Of a stretch of 64,000 nt of DNA, positions 15,201 through 30,200 are shown piece by piece. Every line of letters begins with the position of its first letter. The stretch's first letter is position 1. Under the pieces are notes generated by a model, which worked only from the letters and a program-made list of their open reading frames with translations, was not told where the DNA came from and ran no database searches. Source of the stretch: Campylorhamphus procurvoides (lineage: Eukaryota > Chordata > Aves > Passeriformes > Dendrocolaptidae); NCBI GenBank assembly GCA_013396655.1, contig WBMV01008576.1, positions 1,297,406 to 1,361,405 of the forward strand. Direction: 5' to 3'. A program made the position numbers and the translations under genes.

Positions 15201-18200
15201 AATGAAACACTGGACCATTTTTATAGTGCTGCTAAACTACAGTTCAACAGAAATCAAGAATGATCATCATCATTACAGACAATTACTCCATTCACCTCAT
15301 CTTTCTCATTATGTATTTGTCTTTCCACTGCCCTTTTCTGCCCCCAACCCCCATGTTTCAGAGCATATATACTTTGCTCCAAAAGCATTACGAGTCTTCC
15401 TTTTATCAGTACTAGGACAAATTAAGACTATGGTTCTAGGACCATTTTGTTTAAAGAGAAGCTTCCTGTTGTGCTCAACACCTCTGCACAGCTGCTGCTG
15501 GTTAAATACAGAACTGACCTAGAAAGTGAAGGCAGTCAGATGTCCCCTTGTAAGGTCACTGTGGAAAACTCACATATGGAAATGACAGTTCTCATGCAAT
15601 TCCGCAACAGTGTGCAAGGCTACAGCTTGGCAGTGCCCTCTGTGACCAAGACCACCTCCCCATTAAAAATGTCCAGCAACTACTGCATTGCCTCTGCAAT
15701 GGCGCACAGCTGTTCTGACAGATGCTTGAACTCAGGAGAGAAGAGTTACATGGTGACATGCAGAAAGAAGTGATGTAATTTTCATAAAATATGTTTTTAA
15801 ATGGATAATGACTAGGCTACTGTAAGGCTTCACATTAATTTTTGTGAATTAAGATTAGATAAATAGTAACTAAAGCCTCTGCCTAAGAAGGGACAAAGTT
15901 AGAGTTTATCATAGCATGCAGAGTTGCTTATAACCAGTGTTTAGAAAAATGGCATATCAGAAAACATCTGAAAATCATTGCCATCTTTACACTGCAGAAT
16001 GACAAAGGGAAATAAAACTAAGGGACAGAAGTAAGAAGGGTAATTAAAAAGAGAGGATAGGATATTGAAGGGACATGGGAAGAGAGGTCACCATGGATAA
16101 GAGGCTTTGAGACAGGACTAAGAACTAAGCAGGTCACAGTAAGCAGAAGCAGGAAATAGTGAAAATTAAACAGGAACACAAAAGCAAGGCAGGAGTGGTA
16201 GAAATATAAAATGCTATACAAGGAATGAAATAGGAATGTAACTGTAAAGAAAGCTAACAAAAAAATCAAAACATTAAAGAAAAAAATAACCACAATACCA
16301 AGGAAAAACTGCCTCTGTGTACATCCATTCTAACACAAAACACTGCAAGCATGTTATAGGGCAACTTCTGCTTGATTTGTCAAAATAAATTCCATGGCAC
16401 TTTGCTTCTATTGGCTTCGTCCAGTACGTCATTAGCTTCTTACTTTTAGCCCTTAACGCTTTCTCTTACCCTGATTTTCTCCCATAAACCCAAAAAAACC
16501 TAAATAATTTTCTAGATTTGGTAAGCTTTTGCCAAATATTTTTATGTCGTTTAGAAAGCTTTTAAATGCACTTTATAAAACTCATTAGTTTGCTAAAACA
16601 GCAAAATACATCTTTTCTGTGTCCTGAGACTCAGTTCTCTTGCCATGTAACATCCATAGTGCACAGAGAGCAAAAAAATAACTTTCTACTACAAATATTG
16701 CAAACTGAGGCTGAGTCGTGATAAACAAGTCTACCGAAAAGCATTAACAAATGCATCAGTTTGCCAAAATACATTATAAATCAATCATCACAACTTTTAA
16801 CACAAGAAAAAAAAAATCTCACCTGGTTATACCCACAGCTATGCTGATATGCTCTTTATAGGACTATTATAATCACTTATGCATTTTTATTATTTCCAGC
16901 TCAACATACCAAGAGATGACATTTGCTTTTTCAATTTTTTTATAATAATCTGAATACTACAGAAATGAAAATCTCCTCAGTAGATTTCTATTTTTGCTGC
17001 TAGATAACACAAAGTTGATTAGTTTTTATTTTTACCCATATCTAAAATGCTATGAAGTGCAAGTACTTGACTTGCACTCCTCATGCATTAGAAATGCCAA
17101 TGTTGAAAGGTTAAAAGCAGTATCTATTACATTAGATGTTGCATATGCAAACTACAGAGATTGTTAAAAATATATAAATCTAATTTCAAGTTATAAACAC
17201 AAGAGGAATAAATTAATTCCATTTCCTTGATTTTCTCTACTGAGAGTCTGCTGAGAAAATCTTGAAAGTGCTAATTACATGCCTGTTTCCAAAGAACAAA
17301 GGAATTCATTATGACCTTTAACACACAATTGATTAGGAAGTTTATAGTCATTCCTGTCAGGGTATCCTTGAAATACAGAGTTTAAGCACTTTTACTTCAG
17401 TTAAACCACCAAATACTGGGCAAATTAAGGAATAAATAATGGCTTATGTTCATTAACAGAAACTTTAAATGACACAGGCAGGGGAAGGTTTTCAACTCTT
17501 AAGCAAAATTGCAGTCAAATGTGTCTCATTTGTGAATGTTTCTCGGTTTGCCAGCAGGTCAGGCATTTGCCCCTCCACCCCTGCCACATTACACAGCAAA
17601 AGGACAACATGAAGGCTCTTCAGCGCGATGGCAAAGAGCACATTTATAACAACCTCCACATATGGGAACAGCCTTTGGAAAGCCACTGTGATAGCCACAA
17701 CGCAAACACTGAGTAACACTGGCATACTGACATCTGAGGAATGAAGGGAGGCACGAAGGTCTTGCCTCCAATTTTCCATTTTGCAGGGAACACAGTCTGG
17801 GACTTGAGCTCAAACCTCCACCTCACAGCAGGCAGGAGCAACTCCAAGCTTACCTGCATTACCTTCTGCTGAATCTCCTCCAGCTGTGTGCGCTTGCTTC
17901 GCTGCCTACAAACTTCCTGGTAGCGCGTGTATTGCTCTCTGAGTGAGTCCAACAGCTTCATGACCTGTGGCTGAGCAAGCAGCTCATCATCCATGGGAGA
18001 CCAGGACACCCCTCCATCTGAACCATTGAATCGACGCTGTTGTAACTCAGAGAGTAACTCATGACCTTTAAGGATACATATAATCATGTGGTTAAATTAG
18101 ATTAAAAAAAAAACCAACACAAAAATTACTAGAAAGCATGTCTGCTTTTAAACCAGCCAACAGTACATTGTTTCAGCTAATGAGCTTTCATGCATTGGGC

Positions 18201-21200
18201 ACATTTAATGACACAATTTTTGTGCAGAGTGCTGGTCACAGTTTGTGGGGCTGTATCAGTCATAAAATAGAAGAAGGTATATTTTAGATATCTAAAAGAA
18301 ATAATGTCACTAACATTCAAATTGACAATAGCATTGATTAATATAAAGAAACAATTGCAAAGCCTGAATCTGAAACAACTCTAAGTATTCTGAGTCTTCA
18401 AAATGGTGAGTAGTATCTATCTCAAACAGTTCATGTTCTTATATTAAATGAATGCTCTAGAAGCACTGAAAAACTCCTGAAAAATTTATCTGTTGTCTTT
18501 CAGGGTTTTTATAGCAAGTACAAGGTTTTTATAGAAAGTGGGGAGCTAAATATTATTTTTTTCAATATTTTGTTTTTACTTCTCTCACTTCTTTCTGCTC
18601 TTCAGCACCATATCAGGCTACTCTAGACTGCAGTGACTTTCATATACACAAAAATTGTATGTTTTGACTATTTAATCCTCTGCTTAAGCTGTTTGAACAT
18701 TGTTAAGTTGTGGTAAAGTTTTCAGGATGTGAACACCATACTACCAGTAAACACAGATCATCAATTTGTTCCTCAAGAGCTCAAGGAACAACTTAAAATA
18801 AATGAAAATATGAAAATAAATCAGTGTTTGGTCACGGAAGATATGTTGCGTAAAAGTGAAAAGGTGCCAATTCAAGATCATCACTTCTGTGTGTCTTAAA
18901 ATGGTAACATGCCAGTTCACTAAAAGAAAAAAAATACACTCGAGTAATTGTAATACCTCAAGAAAATGCAGAAAATGAGACTCTAAATTCCACTGCTATT
19001 ATTAAGACAATATTAAGATGCCGAGAGCAAATAAGTTTAAATTACTCAGCATGTATTACTGTGAAATGAAAATACTTTAAGAATTCAAATACATTTTGCC
19101 ATACTATAGAAACAAACATCTTGGTTTTCTTCCTTTACACTAATACACAGACAGCTGCAGAGCAAACAGACTTAAAGGCTTTTACAATACATTGTTCTAC
19201 TGGGATACTTTTGAAATTGTATTGTTTCAGTAGTAAAGGATTACTATTTTTCAAGGTTAAAACATTTTTTCAAACTAAAATCTTATCAAATTCTAAGAAC
19301 TATATATGTGTATTTGGAGCTTGCGAAAGGAACAGTATTTGTAATTATGGACGACAGAAGCCTTTTATCTAAGCCCTCAGATTGTTTGTATTTATCCTTA
19401 GGACATAAAAATATTTAACTGGGGAGAGGTTAATTTTTTTTTCTCAAGCCTTCAATACAGTGACTCTAACAGAGAAAGGTTGTGTCTTAGGAACTCCCCT
19501 GATTTCATGGAAGTTATGAAACAATTAACTCAAAAAAAAATTCATTATGCCCTAATTAAGCAAACAGAGAATGCATATAAAGTAATGCACTAAGGAGCCA
19601 TCTGCTTACACAGAACTGAGGTGTGGTTTTGTCCACAACTTTTACCGTTAGGAAAGGACTTGCAATTAGGCTACAATCTAGTGACAGTGTCTACAGGCAC
19701 TTCATATTTTAAAAAACTTCAAAAACCAGAGTAAGAAACGATCATTTCACCTTTTAACTCAAAACAATACTATCCCATATTTAATAAATTTTTTTACGCA
19801 GGGGGCACATGAATCCAGGAGTTCTCTGTGACAAATATTACATGTGATCCACACCCTGATTTAAAGGAGACTAAGGCAAGAATTCTGAGCACTCAGACCT
19901 GATCACCACCTTAACAGGATGCATCACTTCTTATTCCACAAAGTCACTGATTTAAAAACAAATTTCTAGTCCAAATCAATAGTCTATTATACTTCATTGT
20001 CAATAGGAAATTTACCCTAAAAACAACATTTTAAAGAATCCCAAATCATTTAATGCTGAATGAAGAGTCTAAGCAGCAACAAGTCAGAAGACTGCATGCT
20101 TCACCTTTCTGACAGATAATTAGCTCAGAACTAGACTGATGCAAATTGTCAGAACTACGCAGAAAAATGCAATCTGTATTGTAACCATTTGGTGAATACT
20201 GAGACAAAGTCATTCTATAAGGCAAATACACTGACATCATCTAGAAACAAAGCATTCTAAAAATTAAACACAGTAGTTAAGGTAATATTGTAAAGACATT
20301 AGTAGGATTGTAAAAATATGTATTCAAAAAGATCCACTTGGAATTCTTCCATTTCTTAGCATGACCTTTTTCTAAACCAAATATTACATTAATGGATAAG
20401 CTTGTTACATTGTGAAGATGGCTAAGACAATTACTGTGCCCTCTGTGCTTTCACTTGGGGCTTAAAATGAATTATATTACTTTACTGACCAACATACTAA
20501 TTTTTTGACTTACTATACCTGTCTGCAATACCGTCTCGGGATCAACTGATGGAAGGAAGTTCAAATCTATTGATCTTGAAAAAAGTAACAAACAAAGTAT
20601 TAAAATTTGTATTACCAAAACACTAAAAACTTCAACTAAGGCTAGAACTACCTGATGGTGTTAAGGGACTGTAAGTTTCTTCCCTCACTCAGTAAAGTCC
20701 TCACTTTTTCAACTCATTGAATCAAAACAATTGAATAAAAAAAAAAATAAAAAAAAGCGGAGCTGCTGCAGACAATAGTCAAATGAGCGTCCATCTACAC
20801 AAATGCTCATGCATTCTGTAGCCTACCTTATAAATGTTTAGAATTTCTTTACGCATTTCAAAATATTCAAGTCATATCATATTTTGGATTTCAAATGAAA
20901 TTTTATAATCCAAAAGCATTGATTTCAAAAAGTGCATCACACACCTCTCTCTCTCTTGTTGAGTTCCTTTATCACTTCCGTTGTTAATCAGAGCAAGCTC
21001 ATCCAGTAAAGATGTTGATTCTTTCGTGAACTTTTCAAATACCTAAATAAGAGACAGGTTTTAATTTAAGAAATGAAAATTTTAAGTGGATGTATTGAAG
21101 CCATCAGTGCACATCCACTAGTTCTGTTAGTACACTTCAATCTCTACACAGTGTAATTATTTCCCACCATTCAGATGGTAGGCTAGAAACCTACTTTTGT

Positions 21201-24200
21201 TCAGGGAACAATTAAGAGCCCTAATATTCCTTAGGGAGATAGTGAATGTTACACAGAAAATAGAGAAGATGGACTGAAATACTGAAAAATATGAGATTTC
21301 TGCAAAGCCTGTAAGTTCTTATGGACATATTTATCCTACATCTTCATTTAATCTTAATAATGCTAGAGAATCAAGGCATGTTACACAAGCATCTGACAGC
21401 TTACTTGAATGGATTAAAATAACCAATTTTATGAAGATTCCAGCTTCTAATCACTATTAAAATGGACTACATTGTAAGGAATAAGTAACATAAAAGAAAA
21501 ATGTATTATATAGAAAGATTATACAGAAAGAAATACCCTAATCAATTTTCTTCGAACACAGGGACTTCTGGATCTCAGCTAATGAGGCCTGTACAGTCAC
21601 AGAGAGGGTGCTGTTCAGATAACTCCCATGTACCTGCCTGCTGAGGGTTGGTTTTGGTTTTTAACAGAACAGAACATGATTGGGCGACAAGTGCAATAAC
21701 TCTCAGGTCATTTTGGTGTTATTATATTATTAATCAAGACCTTCTTTAACTTATCTAAGATTACTTAAAATTTTAGGGAAAACCAAAAGAATCTGAGGTG
21801 GACAAGTCTTAAAAGACTATTTATAAAATATAAACTAAACTCAATTGTTAAAAAAACAAAAAAATTCCATAGCATGAAAATATGAAAATGCACACACAGT
21901 TGTAAACTACTTTTCAGCTAGTGTTTTAAACAACTTTTTTGCTCTCTTGTCTAGTTTCAGAATTCAGGAGTTGCAATGGAGGACATTCTTCAATAATATA
22001 CAAAGCAAGTGAAATGAGGCAAGAGAAGAGAGACGGAAGAAATTTTCAGTTTTACTCTGAACCAAATAAAGAAAAAGTCCTAGGGAGAGTGGAAGTACTG
22101 TTCTTATAAATTTTCTGAATGCAAGAATAGCTGAGTAAAATCCATATTTGTATATATCAGACAAAAATGAAGGACAGTGATAATTTAGATTTCTCTTCCT
22201 GGTGTCCAGGTGCTCAAGCAGAGAAACAAGCTCCCTTCTCCTAACCCATGCACACATAAAGGCCACTGGAAAAGAAAACACACAGCAGATGATTTCTCTG
22301 CTTTGTGAGTGAACACACAATTCACCAAGATTCAGCAAAACAGAAACAAAAGGGGTGGAACTCCTGGGATTCCTTGAGGAGGGAGTACCGCAGTGAGACT
22401 TCCTGCAAGGGATGTTTGAAGGCTTTAGGCAGTTGTGGTTGCAACACACTGTGGCATATTCCTTGTCCAGGATCCCACCTGGAGATCCTGGATGGAGATA
22501 CATGTTGTAAGAACAGACTGAATGTGAGAGGGACACACTCTTTCATTGAAGATTAAATACTGCTTTGGAAATTCTCTTTAAGCAACTGAAAAGCAAGTTG
22601 CTTAATGTAACTTAATGAAGAAAAGGTTAAAGAGATTCTGGAGAGCTCTGTGCACTAAGAGTTGCCTGAACAATTTGTTTCTATTAATGATTTAAGGATG
22701 TGGTTGCTTATCTCTGTCTACTGGGGAAACTGCACTGACAGAGGTTTTGGTGTAGGACAGCTTAAAACCTAGCTCTTAATCCACAGGAACCAAGACCTAA
22801 GAGAGAACCTAGGAGGATCTGAAGAGTCCAGGTATTTTCTCCTTGTTTCGACCTTCTCCTGTAGCAGGCAAACAACCTTCCTTTGTAGCAATTATTCCAT
22901 AGAGTCAGGCTCTTCTAGAGTTAGTGTAAGAGACCTTCATTAAGGAACTTGTTGGTTCAACAAATTGACTACATTAGCTTTCTCATGTTTTGAGTTAACC
23001 CAGTGTTAGTTATCATCAAGACTATTCATGTCAATGAACTGCACTACCACACTCGACAATTTCTTATACACTTAGTAATTCATACACAAATAAAAAAAAT
23101 TATTACTTGAGAATGAGGCATTAAAAAAACCCCAGATAACAAAAATCAAAACACAGATAACTAACCAGCCTCTTATTCAACCAGTCCATGTGATCATAGG
23201 TGAGCGTTCCTCCAAAATCTTCTGTTAGTTGGCATGGTTCTATATATCGCGTCAGCTTGTTAGCAGATACTAAAATAACCTGCAACAATAAAATAAGTAA
23301 CTTGTAAGTAATGCTTATATTTGCCTTAAGTATCTGAGAAGTTTGGTTAAGTGTGTCCAGAGATACCAAGCAATCTGTCTGTGATTCAGAGAAAGAGACC
23401 AACATTTTTACTGCTAAATGCTTAAATGGGATATGGCTGGTTGCAATAAACATGGGCCTAAACCATAGGTAATTCTGATATGCAGTGTATATCTCATGCA
23501 TAATCCTTCATCTTTAACACCTTGTCTATTTACAGTAGGAGAAAGAAATGTGTTTCCTGGATATCTCTTTTCCTGGTGGAGACTGATGCTTTATGATTAA
23601 GTCATACACCACACAAACCATTTTTAGTGAATATAGCAGCAGGCTGCCATACTGCAAAGCACTTTCCATTTTTATCACTCTCTTACAATACTTTTAGTCC
23701 CAGAGGTAAGTTTGTGCCATAGAAGTGCCTGCATTTACTGTGCAAGTATGCTCAGCAAGAGTTGGATCAACCATGCTCTTTCCATGAAAAGTCAAAAATT
23801 TAAATATTAATGTTTAAAAGTGCAAATCATTCAGCCAGGAATCAAATCTAGCTCATCAACTGCACAAGGAAAGAGAGGAGAACAAAGGTCCGCTGCTAGT
23901 CAGAAGACTCTCTATGGAAGCAGACACATAGCCAGAAAATAATGGAAAGAAAATTTTGATTAGCACATCATATAATTCACATTTTATTGCAGGGGACAAG
24001 AATATGTGGAAAGAGCCAAATGGAAAGAACCTTCTATTCCAGATCCATGTTCCTGAAGACACTGAAACTAAAGAATTCAGAGTAATTCCAAACAAATGGA
24101 ATTTGTATTACTGTATAGAAAAATCATTCAGCAACATCCAAATATACCTATTGTCCTGTATTTCTAAAGAAATGTAGCTGCTGTAAATGAAATTAGCCTG

Positions 24201-27200
24201 TAGTTTCTTTAAGTAATGCCAGTAACCAGCCCAAACCCCAGACAACTCTAGGTCCAAGAAAGAAGGAAAAAAACACGTTTTTGTTCTTCCTTCTTTTGGC
24301 ACACACTTATATTTTAGGTCATTTTTTGCATTCTCTTTCATCTCAATGAGTTCATTAAAAAAGGAGAACATTAATTTTCGCATAGAAACTAAAGTAAATA
24401 GGGCAGCTGGTTCTCATTACTAAATACAGGTTCTAAAAAAATCCAAATAGCTCGAGAAAATGGATGGACTGCTTTGAGACCACTTGTTTCTGATTTTTTT
24501 TAATTGAGTTTTTCAGGAAGGACAGTAGGCAGGGGCTATGCTTTGTCAACCTGAACCAGGGAGATATTTAAAAAAAACAAAACAAATTCTCCTGCAAGGC
24601 AAAACTTGCATGAAAAAATATTTCAGCTATATGAGAAAATAATCCCCTGACAAAAAAAAGACACCCACAAATGAGATTGGGTCAAAACCAAAAAAATCAT
24701 TTTGCAGCTTATAAGAAAAGTTTTGGAAGAGAAAAATTTTCACCTAATTAATAAGCCTTGCTGCAACTTAAGACTATACTTCAAAACCCATTGATTCTCT
24801 AGGTTTCTTTTTGAAAAAGTTTCTTTTTAAAACCTGTTTATTGACTGTTTACTAGGCTAACTGCAAAAATCCTGTCTGAAGACCTCTCCAAAAGCAACCA
24901 AATGTTTGAATTTTTGACTAAGTGGTCGTGGAAGAGAAAGTTCCTGAACAGAATTTAGCTCTTACTCTAGACCTAGACTAGTGACAGTGCTAATTTAACA
25001 TCCTTAATATGCTTTACATTAGTAAATAAGCTTTGACATTTTCTAGGTGTCAAAAGTGCAATTTGCCTCTCTGAAGCTTCTGAAATAATGTTTTCATCAG
25101 CTACTACAGGTTAATGATCCATAAGGACACAGACCAATAGCCAAAGAAAACAAAAATATTGACAAGTGGTAGATGCGATGTGCACAGTGAAAAGACACTT
25201 CTCTTTCACAGATATGAATTCTGCTTCGAGTTCACCAAACTTTTGCTGTCACAGATTCCTAAAACATTTCAAAATCCAATCATAGCAAATGTCTTTGACC
25301 TTTTGTGAAAATAAATGTCAAATTACTACATTCTGAAAAAAGTTTTCCCTTATGAACTACCGTTCCACCTTTGCCTCTGAATTTCACAGTTCAACATACT
25401 GCCACAGCTACAGATAAGGTAATCTACAGTTGTAAAAACAGAAATAACCCCGTTTGCTTTCCACTGAAATGATTTTTTTTAAAGTCATTTTACTATGTTG
25501 ACTCCATAGCTTTCTTAATCCAAAGTAAAAGCTGTGGACTGCAGATTATAATTGGATGTTAACATTATATTCCCAAGGGAGAAACAGAGGGTAAAACGGA
25601 AAGAAAAAACAAAAAAAGAAAAAAAGTGTAAACTACTGAATCCTTACATCTTTGCTTCCCTTCCCACTTGATCCACCCAGTTCCGACTAGAGTGCCAGCT
25701 AATAAGCTGAGAGTGGTAGTAGGTTTCAAACATATCCTTCTTGCTACCAACCAGAGTCACAGAACCATCATCTCCACTCTGTTCTCTTCAAAACCTACAA
25801 GAGTGGTAGCAGCTCTCATCCTTACTCTACTCTGACCAGCAGACTTGCTTTGTACCTGCTAAAACATTGTGAAAGCCTTTGCAGAAGTCACTCAGAACCG
25901 TGCTGGGGGGAATGTAGAGTGCTGTATTTTTTAATAAAATCAAAACAACCTTTTAAGAACTGCCAAACAAAAAGACAAAATCAAAAGCCTGTACTGCAAA
26001 GTCTTGTGCCTTAACTGCAAAATTCTATATCTCAGAGTGAAAATATGTGATTTTGACCTCAGCAACATGTATCTTTTGTAATAAAAATGCTTCAAACACT
26101 GTTTGCAGAAAGCTGACCTCTGTCTCTACATCATTTGCTGTTCAATTATTTTCATTGATCATCCACAAGCAGATAGAGGCAGATGTCAAGATGAGAGAGG
26201 AATTCTGGATATTCAATAGGACATATAAAACTGCCCCTAAAATGTTAAATACATCCATCTGAACCTTCTTTCCTTCTAGAGGGAAGAAATGAAAAAGCCC
26301 TTTAATTCAAATGTCAGAGTCAAACACAGGAGCTATTTGAAGTCAGGACGGTGTAAATTTCAGTAACAAGGGGCTTTTTTCTTAAGTGCGTAATAGCAGA
26401 GCAACCACACTACAGAATGAAAAAAGGAGCAGTTATTTCCCAAAAGAGCACAACACACACATCCCTTGAGAATACACTCTAAGCACATGATCATCTGAGG
26501 TAAGCAAATATCTGTCTTCATCTTCACAGCTTAGTGCCAAGGAGTAATACAGTCCACTTCTGTGATAAGAAAATTATCCAAACTAATTGGAAAGTAATAT
26601 TCTACACCTATTATTAGAGCAAAACATTTTATACTGGGAAATAGGTACAACTGTTTCCTAATACAACACTGTTACAGGACTAAATCCTATTTTTAATCTC
26701 AGGAGTCAGGTCTTAAAAATCAGATTTAGTTTAAAAGAATAAATGGTGTTACTGCTTAGGAAAAAAAAATATAATTATTTGACATTTACACAACACTGCA
26801 AACCTAAAAATACATTGAATTTCCCGTAACAAAAAAGGCAATCCTGACAAAATCATTTATGAGAACAGAGAAAATAATTCATTATATACAGATAACTATA
26901 TTGCTTATAATTTGTTGGCCTGGGTTTTGTTCATTTTTGGTGGGTGTTTTTTTGTTGTTGCTGTTTGCTTGGATTTTTTATGTCAAGCAATCTAATACCC
27001 AACAATCAAATAGTCTGATGAAGTTCACAATGCTTTGTGAAGAATTTTTACCATGTGTGACCAACTACTGAGAAGTTTATATAGGCTGAATTTTATATAG
27101 GCTATATTTATATTTTATATTTATATAAACTATATTTTATATAGTTTATATAGGCTGAAATATAGACTGTTTTCTAAAGAACATTCAAATTAATTTTTGG

Positions 27201-30200
27201 CATTTGGGTTTTGGGATTTTTTTGAAAGTCAGCTGTGGCTTCTTCTCCAGCAAACTTGTCTGCTGGAAAAACTTAAGTACAGCCTCAACTATTGTCCTGG
27301 TGATTTCGCAAGAATAACTATGGCACTCTATGCAACAAAACATCACTGCCCATATATCTGGTCTGGCAGTGATTCATTGCCACAGAACTGTAAAGAGAAG
27401 ACTTCCTCAGCAGAATAATGCTATTTTTTGATGCTAAATACTTTTTAAATCCAGTTTTTGAAACACTATTTGATTAAATACTGAGTAGCATAAGGTGCTA
27501 TTTGTTAATATGGAACTGTAATCTAAACAAAGATAATTTTCTTTAATATTACACCAAGAAACAGATATAAATATTAAATATTTATCTGGTCAGTGTCACA
27601 GAAACCTGGCATACCAGAAATCCAAGAGCAGCTTGCAAAATCTCAATAAACACAAGGCAAACTGTCAACTCCATTCCCAGTCACTGCCTCCTGCACTCGT
27701 GGTTTTACCCACTCATTCACCTTTCCCTCCAGAGCTCATAAGAATCAGTATCACTATCCTTTTCCCATCCCCCTGAAGAGAAAATATTCTGGTATTTTCC
27801 AATACACCCTTTTTTAGGGCCCAATTCAGAACATGACGTAAACACAGGCTTACAGGTCCCAGCTCCAGAGAAAATTCCCTGATTTGGCCCAGGTTTCCAA
27901 AAGAAAGGACCCATTGCCTCCAGCAGCAACAAAGATACACACAGATGAAAAGAGAAAAGCAGTTAAATAAACATAATTTTCATGAAAGATTGGAACTCCT
28001 ATATCCATTTTTGGGAAAGTCCATGAAAGCTACAGATGTTGGTGTTTCAATCTTAAAACACTTGACTGAAAATGGAAAAAAAATTTGGTACTTTCTACAA
28101 AGTGTTATTCTTTCTGTGGAGCAATACTATGTTTATTACCACTATTCTTAAAAGGTAAATTAGAGACTTGAGATTTTCCACAGCAGACCCTGCAGATAAA
28201 CTATCACAAGAAATTTCTGACACTATTACTAGAGAGTTAAGAGTTGTCAGTTGTTAAAGTGAAAGGGTGAAGCATTTAGAACTCCTCAGACTTTGGACTT
28301 CAGGATTATGAGGATCCTTTTGCTATATACTCCGATTTTTTCAACCAGCTCCCAGTAGTTTACCACCTATTTTTTCATTTCTCTCTTCTTTTTATTCCCT
28401 TGATTTCTTAATTTCCAATCTTAAGTGAACTTTTTAGATTTTCTCCATGATTTCCACAAGGATAAGAAGAGCAAGCACACTTTCCTCCTCCCTGCTCTTG
28501 ACAAACTAATTTTCAAAATATTAATCTAATACCTAAATCAGGCTCAGAGATTATTTTTCACTCCAAGTTCCTTAAATGAATGGCACCTGCAAAATAACCC
28601 TATCCATCTGTAGACAATTTTGCATAGTGTACGAAGTTGCACATTTCATCTATTTTTATGGCACATTTTTTCTTCCAGCTATGCTACTTATCTTTATATG
28701 AAAAGCTCATGAGCAAATACAACACACTACAACTACTAAAAGTGATTTCACATCACTATGTAGATACATTAATAAAAAAGCAAAAAGCAACACCTCCCAA
28801 CTCTCTAAAACACAGACATTTTTATACTCAAATCTTGTTCTTCCAATCTTTTAAAACATTAAGAGTATTAAATACTGAAGTGTAATACATGCAGTATTTC
28901 AACTGAAAGACAGTCTTGTAACAATGTTATGAAGCGTGGCACAGGACCAGATAAAGCTTCTTCAATTAACATGAACTGGTTGCTAATAAGGGAGGAATAA
29001 AGTTACAAAGAAAAGTTCTGCTGGAAGACAAATGGGAATTGTCCTGAAGCAGGTCCAAAACCAACACTAATCCTAACCAGAAATAAGGATCTGTACTTTT
29101 ACTCAGCTGAATCAGCCCACTTCTTTGAACTTATCCACCCAGTAGCCTTTTTGATCTCAGTCCCACGTTTACTTTCAGTGCTTTGCACCTCACCATCCCC
29201 ACCTCTCACTCTGAAGCAGAGGATCTGTGCCTTTGAACAGGAAGGAAGGCACTGTGATTAATGGCTGCATATGGCAATATGGAGCAAGATACTAAGAACA
29301 AATCAGGTAGTGGGAAATAGGAGGCAGATGTGATGCCCCATTAGAAGTTAGAAATCACAGTTATACAGCATTTACTCCAAATAAAATGAGATTACACCCA
29401 AGTGAATAAAAAGATTTCATACGTTCATTTAAATTTTTAGATCATAATTACTTCACTGGTACAAAAGCAATCCTGGGTTTTTCTAACAGTTATGCAAATC
29501 TAATCTGTGACCCAAAAAACAAGTTGGGTGTTGCTTTATTTTTACAGCCAGTAATAGAAATTTCTGCAGCTGTAGATTTGTGCACCAGTTAGAGCCTTAT
29601 CAGTGCTCTGCACTCGTATCCAGAATACAGGAAAGACATACTACTGCCTCTAACACAAATGTTACTTGGAACACAGAGAAGGTGGGTCATTTTTACTGAA
29701 ACAGTTTTCCTGATTGCAAGCAAGTAACAGATAACCAAGGGACTTAATGTACCAGTGAAGAAAAAAGGCTTGCCCACCATGAAGAACCCACCATGGTTCT
29801 TCAATATATAGGAAAATACAAGATTTTTCCTAGTTTTCTCAGGCTTTCCTGTCCTTTCATGAAGAATACCACTTAAGAATATGAGTTACTGCACAGGAAA
29901 ACCAACCAGCACAACCCAACAAATTAGAAGATATAAGGAAAAGCCACGAGCTGGTATCACACAGTCTCTTTAGAAACATCTATAGCAACCCTATACCAAC
30001 ATCTCTCATGGTCCAACCTCACTAGTAGAAAAGCTGATGGCAGCCCCTCACACAAGCAAGCAGTCTCATCCTGTTTCAGAAGGGAAATGAAAGAGCAAAC
30101 ACCTATCAACCAAAATGAGGATTCAACCCATTATATTATACATATATATATATCTGCCTATGTATCAAGCCAAGATACAAGAAGCCACCAGGGAATAAAT

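Noticed and set aside
17644..17853. Extension of the exon 8 reading frame for about 60 codons past its end
   Set aside because: A good GTAAGC donor at the exon edge, correct phase to exon 9 and the match to the SESTD1 protein show that the extension is intronic.
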